From contig CAIPTQ010000049.1 of NCBI GenBank assembly GCA_903868035.1, forward strand, positions 1 to 34,236: a stretch of DNA of 34,236 nt. Direction: 5' to 3'. The stretch is from an uncultured Phycisphaerales bacterium. Its GTDB lineage: Bacteria; Planctomycetota; Phycisphaerae; WQYP01. Shown piece after piece: positions 16,114 to 24,577 of the stretch. How positions within the stretch are numbered: the first letter of the stretch is position 1; each line of letters opens with the position of its first letter. A program made the translations under genes and the position numbers. Below the pieces are notes generated by a model. That model had not been told where the DNA came from, ran no database searches, and worked only from the letters and a program-made list of their open reading frames with translations.

Positions 16114-16143
16114 TTGCGTGGGGGGGGGGGACATGGCTAAAAT
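16114..16143 (+). promoter_or_regulatory. Candidate promoter of the AraC gene with an 11-G spacer
   Basis: TTGCGT (16114-16119), 18-bp spacer that begins with eleven consecutive G (16120-16130), TAAAAT (16138-16143). The -35 box is weak (three of six), the -10 good. The G-run also lies upstream of the divergent prepilin gene, where TACAAT on the minus strand (about 16103-16108) is a possible -10 box. Confidence 0.4.
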
Positions 16144-16213
16144 TGATAGGCACATGGCATTTTTTGACTTTTGTTAGTAAATGCTGCCGGGGCGCTGGAA
16201 AAGGGTTGATATC

Positions 16214-17122
16214 GTGAAACGGAACAGCTTACAGGCGGTTGCGGGGCCGGCGAACGGGAAGGAGCCGGAGTTCTTTTCGCATCAGATCACCGGGGCGCGG
16301 CGGTTCTTTTTGCAGCTCAATCCGCCGTGGACCGAGCCCCTGATGGTGGTGTGCGGCGGCAACGAACATTGCGCCCCGGATTACCACATCACGCGGACGG
16401 ATTTCCCCTATTATGCCGTGGAATTCGTGGCCCGGGGGCAGGGGACGCTCCAACTGGGGGGCACGTGTTTTCACCTGATGACGGGGGCGGTTTTTGTGTA
16501 TGGGCCGGGGATTCCGCATGATTTTCGCAGCAGCGTGGAACGGCCCATGGAGAAGTATTTTCTGAACATCGCGGGCGCGGAGGCCAAAAAGCGGCTGCAG
16601 GCGTCGATTCCCCGGCCCGGGGAGATCGTGCAAAGCGCGGCGCCGGAAGATGTGTTGCAGTTATTTGAATTGTTGATTGACGCGGGGCGGCGGGAGACGC
16701 CGTACCGGGCGCGGATTTGCCGCTCGATCATGGAGCATTTGCTGCTGCGGATCGCCGAGTCGGCGGTGCCGCTGGGGACGATCGGGACCGAGGCCTTTGA
16801 GACCTTTCAGCGGTGCCGGGAGTGGATCGAGGCCCACTACCGGCAAGTGGGCTGTTTGTCGGAGATCGCCCTAAAGTGCGATGTGGACGCGGCTTATATC
16901 TGCCGGCTGTTCAAACGCTACGCCCACCAAAGCCCGTGGCAGTATGTCCTGCGGCTCAAAATGCGCGACGCCGCCCAGCGGCTGCAATCCCACCAGGTGC
17001 TGGTGAGCGAAGTGGCGTACGAGTTTGGATTTCACGATCCGTTTCAGTTTTCACGGACGTTCCGGCGGGTGTTCGGGGTCTCACCGCGCACCTTTGTGCA
17101 GTTGCAGCGGCGGCATGCATAG
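16214..17122 (+). CDS. AraC family transcriptional regulator
   Basis: About 302 residues. The N-terminal half is a cupin-like AraC ligand-binding domain (residues about 35-115: YYAVEFVARGQGTLQLGG, FVYGPGIPHDF). The C-terminal 100 residues hold the double helix-turn-helix: LSEIALKCDVDAAYICRLFK and VSEVAYEFGFHDPFQFSRTF, ending FGVSPRTF. GTG at 16214 is preferred because AAGGG lies eight bases upstream; ATG at 16181 in the same frame has no ribosome site but cannot be excluded. AraC proteins with this architecture usually sense a sugar and control adjacent catabolic genes. It is divergent from the prepilin-fucosidase pair and 0.3 kb upstream of the PL11 lyases, so both are plausible targets. Confidence 0.88.
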   Translation: MKRNSLQAVAGPANGKEPEFFSHQITGARRFFLQLNPPWTEPLMVVCGGNEHCAPDYHITRTDFPYYAVEFVARGQGTLQLGGTCFHLMTGAVFVYGPGIPHDFRSSVERPMEKYFLNIAGAEAKKRLQASIPRPGEIVQSAAPEDVLQLFELLIDAGRRETPYRARICRSIMEHLLLRIAESAVPLGTIGTEAFETFQRCREWIEAHYRQVGCLSEIALKCDVDAAYICRLFKRYAHQSPWQYVLRLKMRDAAQRLQSHQVLVSEVAYEFGFHDPFQFSRTFRRVFGVSPRTFVQLQRRHA

Positions 17123-17253
17123 AAAAACGCGAACGCGATGTGTGGGAAATTGGATGACAAAAATTGACTTTGGTGGACGCGGTGGCACGAGCGAAGGCGC
17201 GTTTTTGCACGGTGCCCGCGCCGCGTTCGCCGCATCTAATCAGGATTCCCTTT

Positions 17254-17339
17254 GATTCTCGCGCCCCTCACGCCCAGGGATTGCAATCCCTGGGCCTACG
17301 CGCTCGATCCTGTGTGGCGCGGCATTCATTTGGGTTCCG
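17254..17339 (+). repeat. 86-bp interspersed palindromic repeat, left copy
   Basis: Begins GATTCTCGCGCCCCTCA and ends GGGTTCCG. The core at 17272-17295 is a perfect 24-bp palindrome (GCCCAGGGATTG plus its complement). The complement of this whole unit recurs at 24578-24663 with few differences, so the two copies bracket the lyase/PEP-CTERM block in inverted orientation. Confidence 0.92.
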
Positions 17340-17385
17340 TATAAATGGGCGTATGTGGGTGTTATACGAGTTTTTCATTTTTATT

Positions 17386-17414
17386 TTGACCAAAGGTGCT
17401 TTTAATGGTAGTTT
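17386..17414 (+). promoter_or_regulatory. Candidate promoter of the first lyase gene
   Basis: TTGACC, 17 bp, TAGTTT, followed by TAAG. The second lyase has a similar arrangement at 20277 (TTGACA, 16 bp, TAATTTTAAG), which supports both. The leader would be under 20 nt. Confidence 0.42.
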
Positions 17415-17438
17415 AAGATGTACACGTAGGAGGACATG

Positions 17439-20222
17439 ATGCCAGGGCAGTTGTTACATCCGGTGCGGCAGCGCCGGCGTCCGTATTGGCGCGCTCTGGA
17501 ACAACTCGAAGCGCGGACGCTGCTGGCGGCCACGATTGTGCCGGTGGTGAAAGCCGGGGCGGCCGTGCCGGCGGCGGCCACGACGGCCCCGCGCATCATG
17601 GAAAACCTCGGACGCGGCGTGGCGGTGGTGCATGCCTCCACGTCGCAGGCCCTCGTGAGTTGGCGGTTGCTGGCCCTGGACCCGGCGGGGATTGCGTTCA
17701 ATGTGTACCGCTCGGCCAACGGCGGGGCCTTTACGCGGCTCAACGGCAGTCCGCTCACGGCGGGCACCGACTACCTCGACACGACGGCCAATTTCACGAT
17801 CAGCAATGTCTACCATGTGCGGCCCGTGATCAACGGCGTGGAGCAGGCCCCCAGCGGCGCCTTCACCCTCAAGGCCAACACGGCGGTCGAGCCGGTGATT
17901 CGGGTGCCGCTGCGGACACCGCTCCCCGGCTACTACACGAAATTTGTCTGGGTCGGCGACCTCAACGGCGACGGCGAATATGAGTTCGTCATCGACCGCC
18001 TGGCCCCCGGCGACCTCAACGACAGCCACCTGGGCACGGGCAACCAGTTCCTCGAAGCGTACCAGCGCGACGGCACGTTTCTCTGGTCCGTCGATATGGG
18101 GCCTACCAGCACCAATATCTACAACATCGAGCCGGGGGCGGCAACCATCGACATGGGCCACTATGACGGCGTCACCGTGGCCGACATGGATTGCGACGGC
18201 AAGGCCGAAGTGCTGACCCGCGCCGCCAACGGCACCGTCTTCGGCAACGGCGAAGTGCTGGCCGCGGGCACGAACATCCAATTCGTCTGCGTGCTCGACG
18301 GCATGACCGGCGCCTGCCGGGCGCGCCTGCAATGGTCCACCGATTATCTGTCCGACGGCCCGATGGGATGGCAGGTGGGCATCGGCTACCTCGACGGCGT
18401 CCACCCCAGCTTCGTGATCAACGCCAAGAATCGCATCGGCAGCGGCGCCTTCAACGAAACCGTCGCCGCCTACCGTTTCGACGGCACGAACCTCACGCGG
18501 CAATGGAAGTGGAACCGGGGCAACCAAAACTGCCCCGACGGCCACCAAATCCGCATTGCCGACGTCGATGGCGACGGCAAGGATGAAGTCATCCCCATGG
18601 GCTTCGTCCTCGATCACAACGGCACGCTGCTCTACTCGCTGGCCATCACCGGCGGCGTGGTGCATGGCGACCGCTTCGACATCGGCGTGTTTGATCCCAG
18701 CCGCCCGGGCCTGCAGGGCTACGCCATCCAGCAGGGCAATCCCAGCGGCTTGTATGACTGCTACTACGACGCGTCCAACGGACAAATGATCTGGCAGCAT
18801 TTCAGCGCCACCCCCGTGGACGTGGGCCGCGGCATGGCCGCAGACATCGATCCCAACCATCCCGGCTATGAAGTCTGGGCCTTCAACGGCCTGTGGAACG
18901 CGGCCACCAATACGCAGATCGCGACCACGACGCCCTATCCGCAATTTGGCTGCTGGTGGGATGGCGATCTGCTGGGCGACAACCTCAACGATGGCAAACT
19001 CGATGGTGCGGTCGGCGGCCGTGAGGTCACGATGTACAAGTTCGACGGCGGCGGGAACGGGTCGCTGCCGCTGTTTGTCGGCGATATCTGGGGCGACTGG
19101 CGCGAAGAAATTGTCATGATCAACGGAGCCCAGAACTCGCTGACCATCTTTTCGACCGACAAGTTCACGAACTACCGCATCTACACCCTGGCGCAGGACC
19201 CGTACTATCGCAACTGCATGACGACCAAGGGTTACTACCAGACCAACTATGTCGATTACTATCTGGGCGCGGGCATGGCCACGCCCCCGGTGCCCAACAT
19301 CGTGTACGCCGGCACGCAGCCGGTGACGCAGACTCTTGGATATCAGGCAGAGGCGGCGCTGCTTGCCGGCGGCGTCACCATCGACACGAACCATTTGGGA
19401 TACAACGGCACGGGGTTCGCGAACCTGCCAACGACGGGCGGATCGGTGCGGTGGAACAACGTGGACGGCGGCGCGGGCGGGTTCACGACGATTCGGTTGC
19501 GTTATTCATTGGGCACCACGACGACCCGGACGGGGCGGCTGACGGTCAACGGGGCGGCGCAGAATGTGACGTGCGAGAACACCGGCACGTGGGACGATTG
19601 GTTATATCTGTCGGTGAGCGTGCCGCTGACCGCGGGACGGACGAACACGATCCTGCTCGAATCGACGGGGCAGGATTTTGGGAATGTGGACGAGCTGCAG
19701 GTGGACGCGATTGTGCCGGCGGCTCCGGCGCTGCGCAGCCTCATGGTCAACGACGGGAGCGCCCAGCGGTCGATGGTCAAGAGCATCACGGTGACGTTCG
19801 ACCAGGCGGTGAACCTGGGGAGCGGGGCGCTGGCGCTGACGCGCGGGGGCAGCGCCGTCACGCTGGTGCAGACCAATCCGTCGGGGGACGGGCGGGTGTG
19901 GGTGCTGACCTTCACGGGTGCGGGAATCGTGGGCGGTTCGCTGGCGGATGGGCTGTACGATTTGCAGCTCACTCCGGGCGCGATCACCAGCAACTTCGGC
20001 CAGACGCTGACGGGCGGAGTGGTACACTTCGGCGTGCATCGGCTGTATGGGGATTTTGACGGAGACCGGGACGTGGACGCGCTGGACCTGGCGAAGATGT
20101 CGCCGGCACTGAATACGGCGTCAAAATTCAATGCGCTGTTTGATTACAACGGGGACGGGCGGGTGGACGGCATGGATTTGCTGGAGTTTAAGAAGCGGTT
20201 GAACAAGGCGTTTGTGCCATGA
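17439..20222 (+). CDS. PL11-like rhamnogalacturonan lyase, LEPR-XLL and dockerin-like, divergent core
   Basis: A 927-residue surface or secreted enzyme. AGGAGG at 17428-17433 is five bases from ATG 17439 and only two from ATG 17436, so 17439 is chosen. Order of parts: LEPR-XLL-like N-terminus (LEQLEARTLLAA); FN3-like PL11 N-domain (RIMENLGRGVAVVH, SWRLLALDPAGIAFNVYRS); a beta-propeller with calcium-type blade motifs (DLNGDGEYEFVI, DMDCDGKAEVL, DVDGDGKDEVI) to about residue 630; a CBM35/CBM6-like beta sandwich (YQAEAALLAGG ... VDELQVD); an Ig-like module; and a C-terminal pair of EF-hand loops (GDFDGDRDVDALDLAKM, DYNGDGRVDGMDLLEFKKRL) resembling dockerin. Unlike its neighbour it lacks the classical KDNSQ...NIRAGAHYTQF core of PL11, so activity or specificity may differ. 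Confidence 0.83.
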   Translation: MPGQLLHPVRQRRRPYWRALEQLEARTLLAATIVPVVKAGAAVPAAATTAPRIMENLGRGVAVVHASTSQALVSWRLLALDPAGIAFNVYRSANGGAFTRLNGSPLTAGTDYLDTTANFTISNVYHVRPVINGVEQAPSGAFTLKANTAVEPVIRVPLRTPLPGYYTKFVWVGDLNGDGEYEFVIDRLAPGDLNDSHLGTGNQFLEAYQRDGTFLWSVDMGPTSTNIYNIEPGAATIDMGHYDGVTVADMDCDGKAEVLTRAANGTVFGNGEVLAAGTNIQFVCVLDGMTGACRARLQWSTDYLSDGPMGWQVGIGYLDGVHPSFVINAKNRIGSGAFNETVAAYRFDGTNLTRQWKWNRGNQNCPDGHQIRIADVDGDGKDEVIPMGFVLDHNGTLLYSLAITGGVVHGDRFDIGVFDPSRPGLQGYAIQQGNPSGLYDCYYDASNGQMIWQHFSATPVDVGRGMAADIDPNHPGYEVWAFNGLWNAATNTQIATTTPYPQFGCWWDGDLLGDNLNDGKLDGAVGGREVTMYKFDGGGNGSLPLFVGDIWGDWREEIVMINGAQNSLTIFSTDKFTNYRIYTLAQDPYYRNCMTTKGYYQTNYVDYYLGAGMATPPVPNIVYAGTQPVTQTLGYQAEAALLAGGVTIDTNHLGYNGTGFANLPTTGGSVRWNNVDGGAGGFTTIRLRYSLGTTTTRTGRLTVNGAAQNVTCENTGTWDDWLYLSVSVPLTAGRTNTILLESTGQDFGNVDELQVDAIVPAAPALRSLMVNDGSAQRSMVKSITVTFDQAVNLGSGALALTRGGSAVTLVQTNPSGDGRVWVLTFTGAGIVGGSLADGLYDLQLTPGAITSNFGQTLTGGVVHFGVHRLYGDFDGDRDVDALDLAKMSPALNTASKFNALFDYNGDGRVDGMDLLEFKKRLNKAFVP
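19335..20222 (+). repeat. C-terminal module, direct repeat copy 1
   Basis: The CBM35-like, Ig-like and dockerin-like coding region (888 bp) is closely matched by 23007-23891 (885 bp), with long stretches identical at the nucleotide level (for example around 19860-19940 against 23525-23605). The catalytic regions upstream are far more diverged. Confidence 0.85.
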
Positions 20223-20276
20223 GTGTTATTGTGGGATTGAATCCTGGAGGCCGAGAATGTTTATAGGAAGATATTT

Positions 20277-20304
20277 TTGACAAGCGTGATTTTCGGGGTA
20301 ATTT
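20277..20304 (+). promoter_or_regulatory. Candidate promoter of the second lyase gene
   Basis: Perfect -35 TTGACA (20277-20282), 16-bp spacer, TAATTT. About 90 nt upstream of the ATG at 20394. Resembles the candidate at 17386-17414. Confidence 0.48.
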
Positions 20305-20393
20305 TAAGGGGGCGTGACGCGACGGCGAATTTTTTGGCAGGCAGTGGCAGGCCCGGATGAGCGCAACGGCTCCCGGGAAGAAAGGCATCGGGC

Positions 20394-23300
20394 ATGATAA
20401 AACGCGGACGACGCAAAACCTGGACGCCGTTCCATCACCTGGAGCGGCTGGAGCCGCGGCGGCTGTTGAGCCTGACGCATTTGTATACGTTTAATGACGG
20501 GACGGCGAACGATGGCGTGGGGACGGTGAATGGGACGTTGTACAACGGGGCGGCGGTGTCCAACGGGCGCTTACAGTTGCAGAACGCGGGGATCACCAGC
20601 GGGGGGACGGTGCAGTATGCGCGGCTGATGGGGACGCTGCTGCCTGCGAGCGGCAGCGCGACGATCTACGCGTGGTATTACACGGACAGTTCGACGCCCA
20701 ACGCGATGCGGGTGTTTGATTTCGGGAACGGCCCGACGGGGTCGTATGTGAGTTACACGCCCAAGAGCTCGAGCAACAATGCGCGGGCGTACTTTGACAC
20801 GACTACGGCGGCGGAGGTGAATGCCGGCTCGCCGATTGGGACGACGGCGGCGCAGGGGTATCGAAATTTTGTGGCGGTGGTGGTGGATGCGACGGCGAAT
20901 ATGATGTCGCTGTATCTCAACGGGGCGTTGAGCGGGACGGCGGCGCTGGGCGGGGCGAACATCGGGGCGATCAACGAGGCGAGCGCGTATCTGGGGCGGT
21001 CGCAGTTCACGGCCGATGCGGGGTTCTCGGGGTCGATCGACGAATTGCGGATCTATGACGAGGCGCGGACGGCGGAGCAGATCGCGGCGGATGATGTGAC
21101 GGGGCCGGCGTTCGCGGCGGCCACTTCGACGCCGGCCAGGCAGGTGGAACGGCTGGACCGGGGGATGGTGGCGCTGCCCGCGACGGCGGCGGGGGGGATC
21201 TATGTAAGCTGGCGGCTGCTGGGAACCGATCCGGCGGGGACCGGGTTCAATTTGTACCGCTCGGCGAACAATGGGGCCTTTGTGAAGCTCAACGGCAGCC
21301 CGATCATGGCGACGACGGATTACCAGGACACGGGGGCAAACAAGACGTATGTGAATAAGTATTATATCCGGCCGGTGATCGGCGGGGTGGAGCAGGCCCC
21401 CAGCGAGACGTATGTGTTCACGGCGGGATTCGCCAGTAGTTATTTGAGCATACCGCTGCAGATTCCGGCCGGGGGGCACCTGCCCGGCACGGCGGACACG
21501 ACCGAACATGATTACACGTACAGTGCCTGCGACACGAGCGTGGGGGATGTCGACGGCGATGGCCAGTATGAGTTCATTGTGCGGTGGGATCCCTCCGATT
21601 CGAAGGACAACTCCCAGGACGGCTACACCGGCAACGTCTATATTGACTGTTACAAGATGAACGGCACGATGCTCTGGCGCATCGACCTGGGGGTGAACAT
21701 CCGTGCCGGCGCCCACTACACCCAGTTCCAGGTGTACGACCTGGACGGCGACGGCAAGGCGGAAGTGGCCATGAAGACGGCGCCGGGCACCATCGACGGG
21801 CAGGGGCATTATGTGCTGCTGGGAACGGACAGCCCCACCGCCGATTACCGCACGGACCAGGGGTACATTCTGTCGGGGCCGGAATATCTGACGGTGTTCA
21901 ATGGCCTGACCGGGGCGGCCATGGCCACGGCGGCCTACACGCCCGACCGCGGAACCCTGAGCAACTGGGGCGACACGTATGGCAACCGCGTGGACCGCTT
22001 CCTCGCGGCGGTGGCGTATCTCGACGGCGCGCGGCCCAGCCTGATCGAGGCCCGCGGCTATTACACGGGCTCGAGCGGGGCGCGCAACGAGATCACGGCC
22101 TGGAATTACCGCAACGGCCAGCTCACGCGAATCTGGTGGTTCAAAGCCGACCTGAGCAACAACAACAACATGAACAGCAATTACGCCGGGCAGGGCGCCC
22201 ATGCCATCGAAATCGCCGACCTGGACCTGGACGGCAAGGATGAGATTGTGTACGGCGCGTGTGCCATCGACGACGACGGCCGGCCCATGTGGTCCACGGG
22301 GCTGGGGCATGGGGACGCGATTCATGTGTCGGATATGGACCCCACGCGGCCGGGCATCGAGATTTTCCAGGCCCATGAGGGCGGATCGCAGGCCATGGGC
22401 GCGGACTTCCGCAGCGGCATCACCGGCGAGGTTTACTTCGGCATCGACTCGGGCGCGGCCAGCGTCGACGTGGGCCGCGCCATGGCCGCCGACATCGACC
22501 CGCGCTACCTGGGCTACGAGGTCTGGGACTCGGCCAACGGCAGCCTGTTCAGCGCCCAGGGCGTGGCCATCGGACCCAAGCCCAGCAGCCAGAACTTCGG
22601 AATCTGGTGGGATGGGGATTTGGGCCGCGAACTGCTGGACGGCACCAAGATTGACAAATGGAATTATGCCGCCGGCACGACGACGCGGCTGGTCACGGGA
22701 TCGGGCGTTTCGTCCTGCAACGGAACGAAGGCCACGCCGTGCCTGTCGGGGGACATCCTGGGCGACTGGCGCGAGGAAGTGGTGTGGCGCACCACCGACA
22801 GTTCCGCTTTGCGTATTTATTCGACGACCACGCCGGCGACGAACCGCATCTTTACGCTGATGCACGATATAGAGTACCGCGAGGCGATCGCCTGGCAGAA
22901 TTCCGCCTACAACCAGCCGCCCAATCCCAGTTTCTTCCTGGGCTACGGCATGACCACGCCGGTGGCCAACGTCTATTATGCCGGCACGGTCGTGGCGACC
23001 GCGACGCTCGCCTGGCAGGCCGAGACCGCCGTGCTCGCCGGCGGCATGTACGTCGAGAGCAACTGGACCGGCTTCAATGGCACGGGGTTTGTTAATTTCC
23101 CCACCACGGGCGGTTCGGTGCGCTGGAACAACGTGGACGGCGGGGCGGGCGGCCTGACCACTATCCGCTTCCGTTACGCCCTGGGCAACACGGCGCGCAC
23201 GGGACGGCTGACGGTCAACGGCCTGGCGCAGGATGCGACGTTTGCGACGACTACGACCTGGGACAATTGGTCGTACCTGACGGTGAGTGTGCCGCTGACG

Positions 23301-23891
23301 GCGGGACGGACGAACACGATCCTCCTGGAATCGACCGGGCAGGATTTGGGAAATGTGGACGAGCTGCAGGTGGATGCGATCGTGCCCGCGGCACCGGCGC
23401 TGCAGAGCGTGATGATCAACGATGGCACCGCGCAGCGGTCGATGGTCAAGAGCATCACCGTGACGTTCGACCGGGCGGTGAATATGGGTGCCGGGGCGCT
23501 GGCGCTGACGCGCGGGGGGAGCGCCGTCACGCTGGTGCAGACCAATCCGTCGGGGGACGGGCGGGTGTGGGTGCTGACCTTCACGGGTGCGGGAATCGTG
23601 GGCGGTTCGCTCGCGGACGGGCTCTACGATTTGCAGATCAATCCGGCGGGGGTGCGGGACAACTTCGGGCAGGCGCTGACCGGCGGGGTGACGCACATCG
23701 GGTTGCACCGGTTGTATGGGGATTTCGACGGGGACCGGGACGTGGACGCGCTGGACTTGGCGAAGATGTCGTTGGTGCTGAATACGGCGTCAAAATTCAA
23801 TGCGATGTTTGATTACAACGGGGACGGGCGGGTGGACGGTTTGGATTTGCTGGAGTTTAAGAAGCGGTTGAACAAGGTGTTTGTGCCATAA
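20394..23891 (+). CDS. PL11 rhamnogalacturonan lyase with LamG, CBM35-like and dockerin-like domains
   Basis: An 1165-residue enzyme cutting the rhamnose-galacturonate backbone of rhamnogalacturonan I by beta-elimination. Order: LEPR-XLL motif (LERLEPRRLLSL, residues about 15-28); LamG-like concanavalin domain (residues about 28-235, ending GSIDELRIYDEARTAEQIA); FN3-like PL11 N-domain (VERLDRGMVAL); the classical PL11 propeller (DVDGDGQYEFIVRWDPSDSKDNSQDGYTGN split across blades, NIRAGAHYTQFQVYDLDGDG, LSGDILGDWREEVVWR) to about residue 865; CBM35-like domain; Ig-like module; dockerin-like EF-hand pair ending NKVFVP. The first lyase ends almost identically (NKAFVP). Only 36 bp separate its stop from the PEP-CTERM-like gene, so these two are probably one transcript. 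Codons are G-ending in the N- and C-terminal parts and more C-ending in the catalytic core. Confidence 0.92.
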   Translation: MIKRGRRKTWTPFHHLERLEPRRLLSLTHLYTFNDGTANDGVGTVNGTLYNGAAVSNGRLQLQNAGITSGGTVQYARLMGTLLPASGSATIYAWYYTDSSTPNAMRVFDFGNGPTGSYVSYTPKSSSNNARAYFDTTTAAEVNAGSPIGTTAAQGYRNFVAVVVDATANMMSLYLNGALSGTAALGGANIGAINEASAYLGRSQFTADAGFSGSIDELRIYDEARTAEQIAADDVTGPAFAAATSTPARQVERLDRGMVALPATAAGGIYVSWRLLGTDPAGTGFNLYRSANNGAFVKLNGSPIMATTDYQDTGANKTYVNKYYIRPVIGGVEQAPSETYVFTAGFASSYLSIPLQIPAGGHLPGTADTTEHDYTYSACDTSVGDVDGDGQYEFIVRWDPSDSKDNSQDGYTGNVYIDCYKMNGTMLWRIDLGVNIRAGAHYTQFQVYDLDGDGKAEVAMKTAPGTIDGQGHYVLLGTDSPTADYRTDQGYILSGPEYLTVFNGLTGAAMATAAYTPDRGTLSNWGDTYGNRVDRFLAAVAYLDGARPSLIEARGYYTGSSGARNEITAWNYRNGQLTRIWWFKADLSNNNNMNSNYAGQGAHAIEIADLDLDGKDEIVYGACAIDDDGRPMWSTGLGHGDAIHVSDMDPTRPGIEIFQAHEGGSQAMGADFRSGITGEVYFGIDSGAASVDVGRAMAADIDPRYLGYEVWDSANGSLFSAQGVAIGPKPSSQNFGIWWDGDLGRELLDGTKIDKWNYAAGTTTRLVTGSGVSSCNGTKATPCLSGDILGDWREEVVWRTTDSSALRIYSTTTPATNRIFTLMHDIEYREAIAWQNSAYNQPPNPSFFLGYGMTTPVANVYYAGTVVATATLAWQAETAVLAGGMYVESNWTGFNGTGFVNFPTTGGSVRWNNVDGGAGGLTTIRFRYALGNTARTGRLTVNGLAQDATFATTTTWDNWSYLTVSVPLTAGRTNTILLESTGQDLGNVDELQVDAIVPAAPALQSVMINDGTAQRSMVKSITVTFDRAVNMGAGALALTRGGSAVTLVQTNPSGDGRVWVLTFTGAGIVGGSLADGLYDLQINPAGVRDNFGQALTGGVTHIGLHRLYGDFDGDRDVDALDLAKMSLVLNTASKFNAMFDYNGDGRVDGLDLLEFKKRLNKVFVP
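23007..23891 (+). repeat. C-terminal module, direct repeat copy 2
   Basis: Partner of 19335-20222. One codon shorter (LGNTARTGRL against LGTTTTRTGRL). The near identity ends sharply at the boundary with the propeller, as expected from module copying or gene conversion. Confidence 0.85.
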
Positions 23892-23927
23892 GGTATTTTT
23901 TTGGTTTTTAGGCGAGGAGAAAATAGC

Positions 23928-24575
23928 ATGAATAGACGTGGAATATGGTGTATGGCATTAGGCGCGGCACTGGCGGGGGGGCTGCCCTGCGCCCGTGCGG
24001 CCGTGGAGTTTACGTATGTGACCGACAAGGCGGCGTATGCGGGGGCGCCCACCTCGGAGGTGGAGGTAAAAGTGTCGCTGCGCGAAACCGTGACGGGCGC
24101 GGACACGTCGCTGCTGGTGAGTGAAGGGGGAATTTTTGGGGCGGATGTGCAGGCTAGCACGACGGGCACGGCGACGATCACGGGGATGACGGACAATACG
24201 GGGCTGTTTACGCAGTTGCTAAGCGCGGCGACCGATCCGGAGACGCTGCCGGCGGGGGGCGTGTCGACGGGCGCGTTTTCGATGTTGGCGTTGGACGACC
24301 CGGGCCCGATGGGGACGCTGGCGGGGAACACGCGCACGCTGTATCTGGGGTCGTTTACGATTGACGTGGGGGACGTGATCGGGCGGGTCAGCACGTTCAT
24401 TGTGTCGGACTGGCCGGGGGGCACGAACACGTACACGAACCGTGGTACAGCCCTGGATTCGCTGATCCAGCCGGCGAGTTTTACCGTGACGGTGCTGGCG
24501 CCCGAGCCGCTGACGGCGGTGCCGGTGGCGGCGGGGGTGTTGGGGCTGCTGCTACGGCGGCGGCGGCGGGCATAA
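23928..24575 (+). CDS. PEP-CTERM-like surface protein with unidentified beta-sandwich domain
   Basis: A 215-residue protein. The ATG at 23928 follows GAGGAG and begins a signal peptide (MNRRGIWCMALGAALAGGLP). The tail EPLTAVPVAAGVLGLLLRRR is a PEP-CTERM-type sorting signal: a Pro-Glu-Pro motif, a hydrophobic helix and an Arg cluster, recognised by exosortase for surface attachment. The body of about 165 residues (VEFTYVTDKAAYAGAP, SEVEVKVSLRETVTGADTSLLVSEGG) looks like an all-beta domain; its opening and spacing recall cohesin-like or Ig-like domains, but this is only a resemblance. Being 36 bp behind a dockerin-tailed lyase it is a candidate scaffold or anchor for that enzyme. It is convergent with the ABC permease; the 86-bp palindromic repeat lies between. 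Confidence 0.75.
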   Translation: MNRRGIWCMALGAALAGGLPCARAAVEFTYVTDKAAYAGAPTSEVEVKVSLRETVTGADTSLLVSEGGIFGADVQASTTGTATITGMTDNTGLFTQLLSAATDPETLPAGGVSTGAFSMLALDDPGPMGTLAGNTRTLYLGSFTIDVGDVIGRVSTFIVSDWPGGTNTYTNRGTALDSLIQPASFTVTVLAPEPLTAVPVAAGVLGLLLRRRRRA

Positions 24576-24577
24576 GG

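Noticed and set aside
20571..23708. Open minus-strand frame of about 1045 codons opposite the second lyase
   Set aside because: Arg/Pro/His-rich composition, no domain, and fully antisense to a clear PL11 gene; an effect of high GC and skewed third bases.
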